64,000 nt of DNA from Streptomyces sp. H27-H1 (GTDB lineage: Bacteria; Actinomycetota; Actinomycetes; Streptomycetales; Streptomycetaceae): NCBI RefSeq assembly GCF_026627445.1, contig NZ_JAPNLJ010000020.1:62001-126000 (forward strand), in the 5' to 3' direction. Positions 33,948 through 46,202 of the stretch are shown here, in pieces. Below the pieces are notes generated by a model. That model had not been told where the DNA came from. It was given only the letters and a program-made list of their open reading frames with translations, and searched no databases. Each line of letters opens with the position of its first letter. The first letter of the stretch is position 1. A program made the translations under genes and the position numbers.

Positions 33948-35684
33948 TCAGTGGGCGCGGATGCGCAGGGCGAGCAGGACGGTGTCGTCCTCCCCCTCCC
34001 GGTTGGTGGCGATGTCGGCGAGGGACCGCAGCAGTGTCTCCAGTGGAACGTCCGGCGGTTGGGCGGCGAGCCGGCGGGCGACGCGGTCGATGTTCTCCTC
34101 GATGTCCCGTCCCCGCTCCTCGACGAGTCCGTCGGTGTACAGCACCAGCGTGCTGCCCGGTGCCAGGAGACGGGTCTCGCAACTGCGGGGCCCCGGAGAC
34201 AAGGAGGGGTGCAACAGCACGTCGTGCGGCGTGAGCTGTTCGACAGCGCAGCCCGGGGTGGCGAGGAGCGGGGGAGGGTGTCCGGCGTTGCTCCACTTCA
34301 GGAGCCAGTGGCCGTCGGCCTCGGGACGGAGGTGGGCATGGACGAGGGTGCCGCCGACCGGAAGGTCCAGCCGTCGGCAGGCCCGCTCCAGGGCGCTGAG
34401 GACTTGTTCCGGGCCCTTCCCGGGGTGGTCGTGGTCGGCTTGCCGCAGCATGCTGCGGACCTGGCCCATGAGCGCGGCGGCCCGTATGTCGTGCCCGGCG
34501 ATGTCGGCGACGGTCACGGCCAGTGCCCCCGTGGCACCCTCGCCCGGAGTTCCGGGCAGGGGGTAGGCGTCGTACCAGTCGCCGCCGACCATGTCGTCCT
34601 GCGCGGCCGGCCAGTACAGGGCGGCCAGTTCCAGACCGGGTACGTCGGGCAGCTCGGTCAGCAGGGCCTGCTGGAGCTCGCGGGCGGCGCTGACGCGTTC
34701 GTCGAGGTGGAGTGCGCGCTCGACGGCCTGGGCGGCGTACCCGGCGATCGTGGTCAAAATCGCCCGCTCCGCCACGTCGATGCGGTACGGGCTGCTCCAG
34801 CCCAGGACGAGCGTTCCGAGGGTGCCGCGCGTTCCGCGCAGCGGGAGGCAGGCGGCGGCGCGCAGGTCCAGGGCGTCGAATCCGGCCACGGCCTCCGGGC
34901 CGTACGCGGCGGCGAGTTCGGCGCGGTCGTTGATGACGATCATGCGGTTCTCGCGCACCGCCCGGGCGGTGGGCCAGTTCGGGCCGAGGGCGTAGTGCTC
35001 GGGGACGTCCTCGAAGGGCATGTCTCCGTCGATCGGATCGGCGACCCGGTGCAGCATGCCCTGACGGAGCAGGGCCATACCGATGTACGACGGTTTCAGG
35101 TCCCCGCTGACCAGCTCTCCCACCTGGCGGCGGACATCGTCCAGGCCCCTGGTGTCGGCCAGGTCCTCGGATGCCCGCAGCAGCAGCTGCGAGCGGTCGA
35201 GCAGCGTCTGCATGCGGGTGGCTTCGCCTTCGGCCGCGTTCGCCGCCCTTTCCGCGTCCTCCCGGGCCTGGAGTGCCGCGCCCGAGCGCATGCGCGTACG
35301 GATCTGGGCGCTGCAGGCACCCGCGAGGTCCGTCAGGTCCCGCGCCTCGTCCGCGCCCCAGGCGCGACGGGCGACGTCCGTCACCGCGAGCACGCCCAGG
35401 AACTCTCCCGCGCTGCCCACGAGGGGCACACCGGCGAAGGAGAAGGCGAGGGGGCCGTCCCCGGCCACCGGCAGGAACAGGGGCTGTCCGAGCTCCGCGA
35501 CCTGTCGACACCGATCCAGCACGGCCGGCGCGACGGGCAGCTCGGCAGGCCAGCACTCGGGAGCCGCCCCGGCCGTCTCGCCGGGAGCGTTCAGCCATAC
35601 GAGCCCCTGCGGGGCCGACAGCAGACGAGTGGCCAGCCGGGCGAACCGGTTCAACCTGCTTCCTCTCCACGGAGCCGCAAGCAC
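33948..35684 (-). CDS. GAF-domain PP2C (SpoIIE-type) phosphatase
   Basis: 578 residues. Two GAF-like sensor regions (about 10-125 with GVPLVGSAGEFLGVLAVTDV; about 160-320 with LPLRGTRGTLGTLVLGW) and a C-terminal PP2C domain with MVGGDWYDAY, VADIAGHDIRAA, SNAGHPPPLL, YTDGLVEERG and GEDDTVLLALR. It should dephosphorylate a STAS antagonist, like the phosphatase at 3005-4729, but with different sensory input. Monocistronic. Confidence 0.88.
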   Translation of the reverse strand: MLAAPWRGSRLNRFARLATRLLSAPQGLVWLNAPGETAGAAPECWPAELPVAPAVLDRCRQVAELGQPLFLPVAGDGPLAFSFAGVPLVGSAGEFLGVLAVTDVARRAWGADEARDLTDLAGACSAQIRTRMRSGAALQAREDAERAANAAEGEATRMQTLLDRSQLLLRASEDLADTRGLDDVRRQVGELVSGDLKPSYIGMALLRQGMLHRVADPIDGDMPFEDVPEHYALGPNWPTARAVRENRMIVINDRAELAAAYGPEAVAGFDALDLRAAACLPLRGTRGTLGTLVLGWSSPYRIDVAERAILTTIAGYAAQAVERALHLDERVSAARELQQALLTELPDVPGLELAALYWPAAQDDMVGGDWYDAYPLPGTPGEGATGALAVTVADIAGHDIRAAALMGQVRSMLRQADHDHPGKGPEQVLSALERACRRLDLPVGGTLVHAHLRPEADGHWLLKWSNAGHPPPLLATPGCAVEQLTPHDVLLHPSLSPGPRSCETRLLAPGSTLVLYTDGLVEERGRDIEENIDRVARRLAAQPPDVPLETLLRSLADIATNREGEDDTVLLALRIRAH

Positions 35685-35911
35685 CGGGCCGTACCCGCTG
35701 CCACCCTCTGCGCGGAAGGGGCATCACGGAACCGGGACCGGAATTCGAAAGTGCGATCCTCACAACTCTAATCCGACGCGACGCCACCGGGCACTGCGAC
35801 CGTCAGGGCATGCGCCGAGCTCGCCCGCGACCCTCCCTTTGTCGGCTCGACCTGCGTAGTTTCCCCGCTCCCGGGCGGCTGCGCCCGGCTGCGGCGACAT
35901 GGGGGAGAGCG

Positions 35912-36365
35912 ATGAGGGGCATACCCAGGACAAGCACCACCAACACCACACGTGCGGCACGCACCGGACAGCCGTGGGCCGACGAGATCACCCGCCGGGT
36001 CATCCGGCCCCTGCCCCCGGCGCAGCTCGCGCAGATGATGACCGACCTGAACCCCACCGGGGCCGGAGCTCCCGGCTCCGCACTCCCCGGCGTGCCCTGC
36101 GACCCGGCCCGGGCCGGGCCCGAGTGCATCGTCAACCCGGCCATCAGCACGGTCAGTTCGGGAGACAAGGCCACGCCCGGCTACTGGTACGCCGGCCGCC
36201 CCTGGAAGGCCGTCCAGGCCGACTGCGGTCTCGGGCTCACCCGCCGCACGATCACCTGCTCGGACGGCTCCACCGTGGTCCTGTACGGGCACAACGGCGG
36301 CGGGTTCGGCTCGCTGAGCTGCCTCTACTCCACGGCGGACGGCAGCCCCCTGGCCCATCCGGCCC
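35912..36365 (+). CDS. Hypothetical protein whose frame lacks a stop codon before its terminator
   Basis: The ATG at 35912 has a strong GGGGGAG site. The product starts MRGIPRTSTTNTTRAARTG and is convincingly coding until about 36350 (YWYAGRPWKAVQADCGLGLT; CSDGSTVVLYGHNGGGFGS), with four Cys residues. No stop codon occurs before the hairpin at 36351-36395, and the frame stays open through the overlapping serine hydrolase gene to 38290. The normal end has probably been lost by mutation or an indel. The end given here is the hairpin boundary, not a stop. No family recognised. Confidence 0.4.
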
Positions 36366-36395
36366 CATCCGCCACCGCCAGGGCCGGATGGGCCA
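36351..36395 (+). terminator. Hairpin within the open frame
   Basis: 15-bp perfect stem TGGCCCATCCGGCCC (36351-36365) with GGGCCGGATGGGCCA (36381-36395), 15-nt loop, upstream of the serine hydrolase gene. Confidence 0.7.
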
Positions 36396-36488
36396 CGGCT
36401 CGGGGGTGCGCGGCCGCGTCGCCGCCGGCACCGGTAGGGCTCCTGCCATCGTGGGCCACCGCGTTCCGTCTTCCCGGGAGGTACCTCC

Positions 36489-37682
36489 GTGTCCCGACGT
36501 CCGTACGGCCACTTCGGCCGGTCCCGTCCGTCGCTGCGCCTGGCTGCCGCCACCGCCGTGTGCGGCGCCCTGCTCGCGGTCTCCGTGCAGCCCGCGCAGG
36601 CCGGTGCGGGCCGAAATCCGCCGCCCGGCGCCGACCTCCACCAGGAGCTGCGGGAGCTGGTGGAGAGGCCCGACGGTCCCCCCGGGGTCATCGCCGTCCT
36701 GCGCGACGGCGACCGTACCCAGACCTACCGGGCGGGCGTGGCCGACGTGGAGAACGGCCGGCCGCCCAGGGCGACGGACCACATGCGGATCGCCAGTGTC
36801 GCCAAGGCCTTCACGGGAGCGGTGGCCCTGGGTCTCGTAGACCGAGGGCGGCTGCACCTGGACGACACGGTGGGCGAGGTGCTGCCCGGACAGCCGGCCG
36901 CGTGGCATCGGGTGACGCTGCGGCAACTCCTCAATCACACCAGCGGATTGCCCGACTACTCGGCCTCCCCGGGATTTCTCGAGATCGTCTCCGCGGACCC
37001 CCGCCACCGCTTCGATTCCCGGCGTCTGCTGGACTTCGTGGCCGACGAGGGCCTCGCATTCCGGCCGGGCAGCCGCTACCAGTACTCCAACTCCGACAAC
37101 ATCGCCGTCGCCCTCATGGCCGAGGCCGCCACCGGACGCCGGTACGAGACGCTGCTGCGCGAGCTCGTCTACGAGCCGCTGGGCATGGGCGCCACGAGCC
37201 TGCCCCAGGGATACCGGCTGCCCACGCCCTTCCTCCACGGCTACCAGATCGACCCGCAGGAGGGGCCCGTCGACGTCAGCGAGGCCGTGGGCGCCTCGGG
37301 AGCCTGGGCGGCCGGGGGCATCGTCTCGACCCCGAAGGACCTGACCGCCTTCATCCGGGGCTACGCGGGCGGCGCCCTCATCTCGGAGCGCACCCGACGC
37401 CAGCAGTTCACCTTCATCCCCGGCGCCCTGTCCCAGCCCCCCGGGCCCGGCCGCACCGAAGCGGGCCTGGCGATCTACCGCTACACCACGCGCTGCGGAG
37501 CCGTGTACGGCCACACCGGCAACACGGCCGGCTATACGCAGCTGGCGGCGGCCACGGCGGACGGCCGGCGCTCGCTGACCTTCTCGATCACCACGCAGAC
37601 CTCCCTCACCAACAACCCCGACCTGCTCGCACAGGTCCGGGACGTCCAGGAGGACTTCGTCTGCGCCCTGCTGCACAAGTGA
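36489..37682 (+). CDS. Exported serine hydrolase / D-Ala-D-Ala carboxypeptidase family
   Basis: 397 residues from a GTG with GGGAGG. Sec signal peptide about 1-38 (RLAAATAVCGALLAVSVQPAQA). Class C beta-lactamase-like fold: nucleophile in IASVAKAFTG (SxxK), YSNSDN (YxN) and HTGNTAGYT (HxG). These act on D-amino acid peptides or esters outside the cell. Peptidoglycan turnover or peptide hydrolysis is likely. Confidence 0.9.
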   Translation: MSRRPYGHFGRSRPSLRLAAATAVCGALLAVSVQPAQAGAGRNPPPGADLHQELRELVERPDGPPGVIAVLRDGDRTQTYRAGVADVENGRPPRATDHMRIASVAKAFTGAVALGLVDRGRLHLDDTVGEVLPGQPAAWHRVTLRQLLNHTSGLPDYSASPGFLEIVSADPRHRFDSRRLLDFVADEGLAFRPGSRYQYSNSDNIAVALMAEAATGRRYETLLRELVYEPLGMGATSLPQGYRLPTPFLHGYQIDPQEGPVDVSEAVGASGAWAAGGIVSTPKDLTAFIRGYAGGALISERTRRQQFTFIPGALSQPPGPGRTEAGLAIYRYTTRCGAVYGHTGNTAGYTQLAAATADGRRSLTFSITTQTSLTNNPDLLAQVRDVQEDFVCALLHK

Positions 37683-37795
37683 TACCGGCGGTCGCCCGGG
37701 CCGGTTTCCCGCAGGTGCGCGGTTCACACCGATGGGGGAAGCTGGGAATACCGCGGCGGTGCCGGCTGCGGGCAGAGGGTCGAGAAAGGTCTTCC

Positions 37796-38290
37796 GTGAA
37801 CGTTTCATCAGGTGGCCGCCCCGCACACGCATCCCGGCGCAGGGTGCGGGCGGCCACCCTGCTGTGCACGGCGGCGGCGATGGCGGCCGCCGTGATCCCG
37901 GCCTCCGCGCAGACCGGTGGAACGGCCTCGGCCCGGATTCCGGCTCCACAGGATCCGGTCGTGGTCGTCGACTGCTCCTCGCAGGCCCACATGCGCCCGG
38001 GGGAGTACCTCCTGGCCTGTGGAGACGGGAACAACCGTCTCGTCGACCTCCGCTGGGAGACCTGGGGTTCGAGCACCGCGACGGCCACCGGCACCGACAT
38101 GGTGAACGACTGCCGCCCGTACTGCGCGGCCGGCCGGTTCCGCGCCTACCCGGTCACGGTGACCCTGGGCAATCCGCAGGTCTGGCCCGAGCACCCCGAC
38201 GTCCGGCGCTTCACCACGATCCGCGTCCTCTACACCGACACCGCACCGGACCCGGTCCCCAAGGACGTGACCTACAAGCTCGTGTACTGA
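37796..38290 (+). CDS. Small secreted protein with two Cys pairs
   Basis: 164 residues from the GTG at 37796 with AAAGG. The signal peptide ends near ASAQTGG (about residue 41). The mature part has VVVDCSSQAHMRPGEYLLAC and LRWETWGSSTATATGTDMVN followed by DCRPYCAAGRF and YPVTVTLGNPQVW. It resembles a widespread family of secreted actinobacterial proteins with a conserved W-x2-W, C-x3-C and YPV pattern. Function unknown. Confidence 0.75.
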   Translation: MNVSSGGRPAHASRRRVRAATLLCTAAAMAAAVIPASAQTGGTASARIPAPQDPVVVVDCSSQAHMRPGEYLLACGDGNNRLVDLRWETWGSSTATATGTDMVNDCRPYCAAGRFRAYPVTVTLGNPQVWPEHPDVRRFTTIRVLYTDTAPDPVPKDVTYKLVY

Positions 38291-38369
38291 CGCGGGCGGC
38301 CGGGGCCCCGTCAGCCGAGTGATCGCCCGTTCCGGGCCCCCGGGCGTCCCACGGGTTACCGTCGGCGGC

Positions 38370-39563
38370 ATGGACGGTGATCGACAAGGGTGGCGCCAGT
38401 GTTCGCTCGTAGCAGCGGTGTTCGCCGTGTGCATGGCCGGCACCACGCTGCCGACTCCCCTCTACGGCCTCTACCAGCAGAAGTTCGGCTTCTCCGAACT
38501 GATGGTGACCGTGGTGTACGCCGTGTACGCCTTCGGGGTCATCGGTGTGCTGCTGCTGGCCGGCAACGCCTCCGACGCCGTGGGCCGGCGTCCGGTGCTG
38601 CTGGCGGGGCTCGGGTTCTCGGCGGCGAGCGCCGTCTGCTTCCTGTGCGCCGACGGGATGACCTGGCTGTACGCGGGACGACTGTTGTCGGGCCTGTCCG
38701 CGGGCCTGTTCACCGGAGCCGCCACGGCCTACGTGATGGAGCTGGCCCCGCCCGGAGGCGCCTCGCGGGCCACGTTCGTCGCGACGGCCGCCAACATGGG
38801 CGGGCTCGGCTGCGGTCCGCTGCTCGCCGGGCTGCTCGCGCAGTACGCCTCCTGGCCGCTGTACCTGCCGTTCGCGGTGCACCTCGCGCTGGTGGCCGGC
38901 GCGGCCGTCGTCGTGCTGCTGCTTTCGGAGACAGTGCGTGAGCGGCGTCGGCTGAGCACCGTACGACCGCAGCGGCCCGGTCTGCCCCGGCAGGTGCGGG
39001 CGGTGTTCGGGCCCGCGGCGATCGCCTCGTTCGTGGGGTTCGCCCTCTTCGGAGTGTTCACGTCCGTCAGCCCGGCGTTCCTCGCGCAGTCCCTGGGCGT
39101 GCACAACCGCGCCGTGAGCGGCCTGGTCGTCGCGCTGGCCTTCTTCGCGTCGATCGCCGGGCAGCTGGCGGCCGGCCGGGTCGGGGCGGGGCGCTCGCTG
39201 CCGTTGGGGTGCGCCGTGCTCTTCGCCGGCCTGGCGCTGCTCGCCGGCGGGCTGCGGTGGGACCTGCTGGCGCTGGTGGTGCTGAGCGCCCTGGTCGGCG
39301 GTCTCGGGCAGGGGCTGACGTTTCGCGGGGCGCTGTCCGCGGTGGCCGATGCCTCACCCGCGGACCAGCGGGCGGCCGTGATCTCCACGCTGTTCCTGGT
39401 GGCGTACGTGGGCATCTCGGTGCCGGTGATCGGGGTGGGCCTGCTGGAGGGCCACCTCGGGCTGGAGGGTGCGGGGCTGGTGTTCATCGCGTGCATGGCG
39501 GTGCTCGTCCTGGCCGCGGCCGCCTACCTGCTCAGGCGCCCGGCACGGGCCTGCGGGAACTGA
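38370..39563 (+). CDS. MFS transporter
   Basis: 397 residues from the ATG at 38370, which fits the MFS N-terminus better than the upstream ATC/ATG context. About 12 transmembrane helices, with LAGNASDAVGRRPVLLAG as the 2-3 loop signature and the motif TTLPTPLYGLYQQKFGFS in helix 1. It is probably a drug or metabolite efflux protein; substrate unknown. Confidence 0.85.
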   Translation: MDGDRQGWRQCSLVAAVFAVCMAGTTLPTPLYGLYQQKFGFSELMVTVVYAVYAFGVIGVLLLAGNASDAVGRRPVLLAGLGFSAASAVCFLCADGMTWLYAGRLLSGLSAGLFTGAATAYVMELAPPGGASRATFVATAANMGGLGCGPLLAGLLAQYASWPLYLPFAVHLALVAGAAVVVLLLSETVRERRRLSTVRPQRPGLPRQVRAVFGPAAIASFVGFALFGVFTSVSPAFLAQSLGVHNRAVSGLVVALAFFASIAGQLAAGRVGAGRSLPLGCAVLFAGLALLAGGLRWDLLALVVLSALVGGLGQGLTFRGALSAVADASPADQRAAVISTLFLVAYVGISVPVIGVGLLEGHLGLEGAGLVFIACMAVLVLAAAAYLLRRPARACGN

Positions 39564-39638
39564 GCGGGCGAGCCCGGCGGAGCGGGCCACCGGCGGAGCG
39601 GGCCACCGGCGGGCGGGGGCGCCGGACCGGTGGCGCCG

Positions 39639-39659
39639 ACCCGGCCGTCCGGGCCGGGT
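39639..39659. terminator. Weak hairpin between convergent genes
   Basis: 8-bp stem ACCCGGCC (39639-39646) with GGCCGGGT (39652-39659). Just upstream is a short direct repeat, GCGGAGCGGGCCACCG, twice (about 39578-39609). Confidence 0.4.
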
Positions 39660-39671
39660 GCCCGCCGGGTC

Positions 39672-40539
39672 TCACGCGCTGCCGGCGGCCGTCGGGTACG
39701 CCACCTCGGCAATGGTGTTCGGGACCGCCCAAGGGCGGTCCTGCTCGAAGGTGCGGAGCAGGTCCGCCGCGACGCTCACCGCGATCGTGGCGGGCTCCTT
39801 GCCCGTGATCCCGGTCAGGCCGATCGGGGTCGTGATCCGGTCGATGGCGGCTGCGTCGTGACCGCCCTCGGTGGCCAGCCGCTGCCGGAACCGCGACCAC
39901 TTCGCGGAGGAGCCGATCAGACCGATCGAGCCGAGACCGGCGGTACGCAGGGCGGCGTCGCACAGCGCGGCGTCCTCGGCGTGGTCGTGGGTCATGATCA
40001 GGACGTGGGTGCCGGGCGGCAGCTCCCCGAGCACCGCCTCCGGAAGCAGGGGAGTGTGGTGCACGTGGACCTGCGCCACCGCATCGACAAGCACGCCGAG
40101 CCGCTCGTCGGTGAGCATGTCGGGGCGGGAGTCGACCAGGTGCAGGTCGAGGTCGTGGCGCGCCAGGATGCGCGCCAGTTCCAGCCCGACGTGCCCGACG
40201 CCGAAGACGGCCACCGCCTGGACCACCGGCAGCGGTTCGAGCAGCACGGTGACGGCTCCGCCGCAGCACTGCACGCCGTGCCGGCCGGTGACCTTGTCGT
40301 TCAGGGCGAACTCCATGAGCTCCGGCTCCGGATCGGCCGCGCCGTTCAGCTCGCGCGCCCGGTCGATGGCGACGGCCTCGATGTTGCCGCCGCCGATCGA
40401 ACCCCAGGTTCCGGTCGGGCCCACGACGAGTTTGGCACCGGCCCGGCGGGGCGCGTGGCCGCGCACGGTCGCGACGGTCACGAGCACACCGGGTTCCCGG
40501 CGCGCTCGCAACCGCGCGACCGCGGCCATCCAGCCCATG

Positions 40540-40547
<8 letters not shown>
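39672..40547 (-). CDS. xdhC: XdhC family protein (molybdenum cofactor insertion chaperone)
   Basis: 291 residues. XdhC N-terminal motif TVATVRGHAPRRAGAKLVVG and GSIGGGNIEAVAIDRA, with the Cys pair QCCGGAV, then the Rossmann C-terminal domain AVFGVGHVGLELARILARHD. XdhC binds sulfurated Moco and loads it into xanthine dehydrogenase. It overlaps the end of xdhB by eight bases and is the last gene of the operon. Confidence 0.92.
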
Positions 40548-42938
<2,391 letters not shown>

Positions 42939-42942
<4 letters not shown>

Positions 42943-44432
42943 GACGACACCGCCTCGGTGGTCTGTGCGTACAGCTTGAGCAGGCTCTGGCCGAGCATCG
43001 CGGAGCGGTAGCCGGCGCTGGCACGGTGGTCGTCCATCGGCGTGCCCTCGGCCCGCAGGACCCGGGCCGCGGCCTCGACGGTCTGCGCCGTCCACGCCCT
43101 GCCCTCCAGGGCCGCCTCGGTGGTGAGGGCGCGAATCGGGGTGGCGGCCACGCCGCCCAGGCCGATGCGTGCCTTGCGGACGGTCCCGTCCTCGATGTCG
43201 AGCGCGAAGGCGACCGCCACGCTGGAGATGTCGTCGAAGCGCCGCTTGGCGATCTTGTGGAAGGCCGTGACCGGCGACAGCGGCAGCGGGATGCGCACCG
43301 CGCGGATCAGCTCGCCGGGACGGCGCACGCTCTGCCGGTAGCCGGTGAAGTAGTCGGCCAGGGGGACCTGGCGCTCGCCGTCGGCGTCGGCCAGCAGCAG
43401 TGAGGCCTCCAGCGCGAGCAGCACCGGGGGGCTGTCACCGATGGGGGAGCCGGTACCCAGGTTGCCGCCGAGGGTCGCGCTGTTGCGGATGAGCCGGGAC
43501 GCGAACTGCGGGAACAGCTCGGCCAGGAGCGGGACGCTGCCGTCGAGGCGGCGTTCGATCTCGGTGAGCGTCTGCGCCGCCCCGATCTCGATGTGACCGG
43601 ATTCGACGCGCAGCTCCCGCAGTTCGGGCAGCCGGTCGACCGCGACCACGCAACTCGCCCGACGGGAGCGGATGTTCACCTCGACACCCCAGTCGGTGCT
43701 GCCCGCGACCACCACCGCCTCGGGCCGCTCGCGCAGCAGCCGCACCGTTTCCGCCAGGGTGCCCGGCCGCAGGAACGCGCTGCCGTCCTGGGCGTATTCG
43801 GTGGCGGCCGCCTCGGGCGGTGACTGCTCGCGGCGCCGCGCCAGGACGTCGTCCTCGGGGGGCGAACCGACGGCGAACGCGGCATCGCGGATCGGGCGGT
43901 ATCCGGTGCAGCGGCACAGGTTTCCGCTCAGCGCGTGCAGGTCGAAACCGTTCGGACCGTGCTCGGAGCCGGAGCCGGAGCCGGACTCGGACTCGGAAGC
44001 GGCGTCGGGGGCGTCGGCCGAGTGCGCGCAGCGGTCGGGCCGGTAGTACTCGGAGGCCATGCTGCAGATGAACCCCGGTGTGCAGTAACCGCATTGGGAG
44101 CCGCCGCGGACGGCCATCTCCTCCTGTACGGGGTGCAACGCGGTCGGTGCGCCGGATGCGTCGACGGTGGCGAGGCCTTCGGAGGTGACGACCTCCTGGC
44201 CGTCGAGCGCCGCGGCCGGAACCAGGCAGGCGTTGACCGCCACCCAGTCGGTGGGCTTGTTCACCCCGGGCCGGGCCACGAGGACCGAGCAGGCGCCGCA
44301 TTCACCCTCGGCGCAGCCCTCCTTCGTGCCGGTGAGGCCGCGGTCGCGCAGGAAATCCAGCACCGTGGTGTGGGCTGCGGCCGGTGAGATCGGTGTCTCT
44401 TTCCCGTTGACCGTGATCCGCGCCGCTACCAC
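42939..44432 (-). CDS. xdhA: Xanthine dehydrogenase small subunit (2x[2Fe-2S], FAD)
   Basis: 497 residues. First cluster ligands in GCAEGECGACSVLV and a following NACL, second in QCGYCTPGF and NLCRCTGYRP. The FAD domain starts near residue 215 with VVVAGSTDWGVE and has GNLGTGSPIGDSPPVLLA. An inserted Ser/Glu/Gly-rich stretch (about 142-158) separates the two iron-sulfur parts. GTG start. First gene of xdhA-xdhB-xdhC. Confidence 0.94.
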
Positions 44433-44885
44433 GGCGCGTCCCCGTTCCGGGGCGCGGTCGATCGGACAGTCCTAGTCGCCATTTCAGGAGCTTTCTCGTT
44501 CAGGGGTCGCAGCTCAATAACCCGGAGCGCGACAAATCGGCACGCGGAGAGGTGCCGTAAGTGGTGACAGAGGTGGTGACACAGGTACTGGAAAGGTTCC
44601 GGGGCCGCGATCGGGCACGCCGGGAAGAGGGCTGGTCAGCAGCCGTGCGCTACACGACCCGGAGCCCAGGCGGTCTGGTGCGCGAGGCGAAGCGGTACGG
44701 AGATGGTCGACATCCGGCTTCGTCTCCTTCCAGGGGGCTCACGAGTTGGTGCGGTCGAAGTTACGTGCCGACGGTTGATCGGTCAAGCAGGTGTTGGTCG
44801 ATTCCACGAAGGCCGGAGACCTCACGGTGCGCCCGTTCGTATGCGGAACCAGTCGCCGACCCGCGGAGTTCCGGGGTCGGGCCGG
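44433..44885. other. Gap between the P450 end and xdhA start
   Basis: 453 bases. The xdhA promoter must lie at its left end, where an AT-richer patch (CTCAATAACCCGG, 44513-44525) is seen. I find no supported gene, no strong terminator for the P450 and no repeat. Confidence 0.4.
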
Positions 44886-46199
44886 TCATCGGGGACCGGA
44901 CGGCCGGGGGCGGGCGGCGACCTCGAGGGTGAGTCCGTGGGGCTGGAGGATGGTGCGGGTGTCGAAGGTCGTCGTGGTGCCGGGGGCCTGGGTGATCCGG
45001 TAGTCGCGGGTGAGGGCCGCGGCGGTGATGGTCATGGCCGTGGTGGCGAAGTGCGTGCCGAGGCAGTTGCGCGGTCCGCCGCCGAAGGGCATGAAAGCGT
45101 ACTTGGGCAGCGGGGTGGCGGGGCGCTCCATCCAGCGGTCCGGGTCGAAGGTGGCGGGCTGGTGGTAGTGGTGGGGGTCGCGCTGGAGGACGAAGGGGCT
45201 GACGCCGACCCGCTGGCCGCGCCGGAGCGGGTAGCCGGCGAGTTCGGTGGGTTCTTCCACGGTTCGCTGGATGAGCCAGAGCGGGGGGTAGAGGCGCAAG
45301 GTCTCCTTCACGACGGCCCCGGTCACGGCCAGCCGTGGCACATCGGCCGCGGTGGGGAGCCGGTCCGCGAGTTCCCGGTCGGCCTCCTCGCGTACCCGTC
45401 CGTGGACCGGCGGATGCCGGTCGAGGAGCAGGAGCAGCCAGGCGAGCGCGGCGGCCGTGGTCTCGTGGGCGGCGAACAGGTTGGCGACGATCACGCTGGT
45501 CGCGCCTTCGCGAGTGATGGCGCCTTCCTCGCAGGCGGTGTCGAGGAGGTCGGCGACCGCGGGCGGGGAGTCGTCCTGCCGGGTGGCGCGCCGTCGGCGC
45601 ATCAGGGCGGAGACCTCGTCGGCGAGGTCGCGGCCGGCCCGGCGCAGGCGCTGCCTGCGCAGCGCCTGCCAGCGGGTGGGCAGAGGCAGGGCGGGGGGCA
45701 GCAGCGTGTCCTGCAGGCGGGCGAGGAGGTCGGGGACCGTGCCCGTGTCGGGCCCGAGACAGAACTCCGCGATGAGGTGGGCGGTGAGGTCCTCCAGTGC
45801 GGGGATCGCCTCGATCCTGCCGCGGGTGTGCCAGCTTTCCGCGTGGCGGGCGACGGTCGCCGCGAGGCGGTCCTCGACGGCGCGCATGCTGGGCCGGTTC
45901 AGGCCGCGTCCCGTCAGGGCGCGGGCCCGCATCCACAGGGCCAGGTCTTCGGAGGCGCGGCTGCCGTCGGCCGGTTCGCCCAGCAGGTCCCTGGAGATGG
46001 TGTAGGTGGTGTTGGTGTGCTTGAGCACTTCCTCGGCGAGGACGGGCGAGTTCACGAGGTACAGGTCGTCGTCGAAGCGGACCAGGTCGCCGTACCGCTG
46101 CTGTTCGAGCAGGAATCCGAGGTGGTCACGCTCGAAAGCTCGCCTGTTGCCGTGCCGCCCGGCCCCGGTGGGGCCGGGCGGCACGCGGGTCGACAGCAC
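44886..46199 (-). CDS. Cytochrome P450 coupled to a small exported peptide gene
   Basis: 437 residues from a GTG. Heme-binding loop FGGGPRNCLG with ligand Cys379, ExxR in KETLRLYPP, and the I-helix oxygen groove AAHETTAA. An unusual Arg-rich linker (RWQALRRQRLRRAGRDL) sits near the centre. The start is three bases after the stop of the 72-aa peptide gene, and its AGGGA site lies inside that gene, so the two are translationally coupled. The P450 may act on the peptide or on a terpenoid; the neighbouring 2-MIB genes point away, on the other strand. Confidence 0.9.
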   Translation of the reverse strand: MLSTRVPPGPTGAGRHGNRRAFERDHLGFLLEQQRYGDLVRFDDDLYLVNSPVLAEEVLKHTNTTYTISRDLLGEPADGSRASEDLALWMRARALTGRGLNRPSMRAVEDRLAATVARHAESWHTRGRIEAIPALEDLTAHLIAEFCLGPDTGTVPDLLARLQDTLLPPALPLPTRWQALRRQRLRRAGRDLADEVSALMRRRRATRQDDSPPAVADLLDTACEEGAITREGATSVIVANLFAAHETTAAALAWLLLLLDRHPPVHGRVREEADRELADRLPTAADVPRLAVTGAVVKETLRLYPPLWLIQRTVEEPTELAGYPLRRGQRVGVSPFVLQRDPHHYHQPATFDPDRWMERPATPLPKYAFMPFGGGPRNCLGTHFATTAMTITAAALTRDYRITQAPGTTTTFDTRTILQPHGLTLEVAARPRPSGPR

Positions 46200-46202
46200 G
46201 GA

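Noticed and set aside
44561..44932. Plus-strand open frame in the gap between xdhA and the P450 gene
   Set aside because: Arg/Ser-rich product, no ribosome site of note, and overlap with the P450 3' end.
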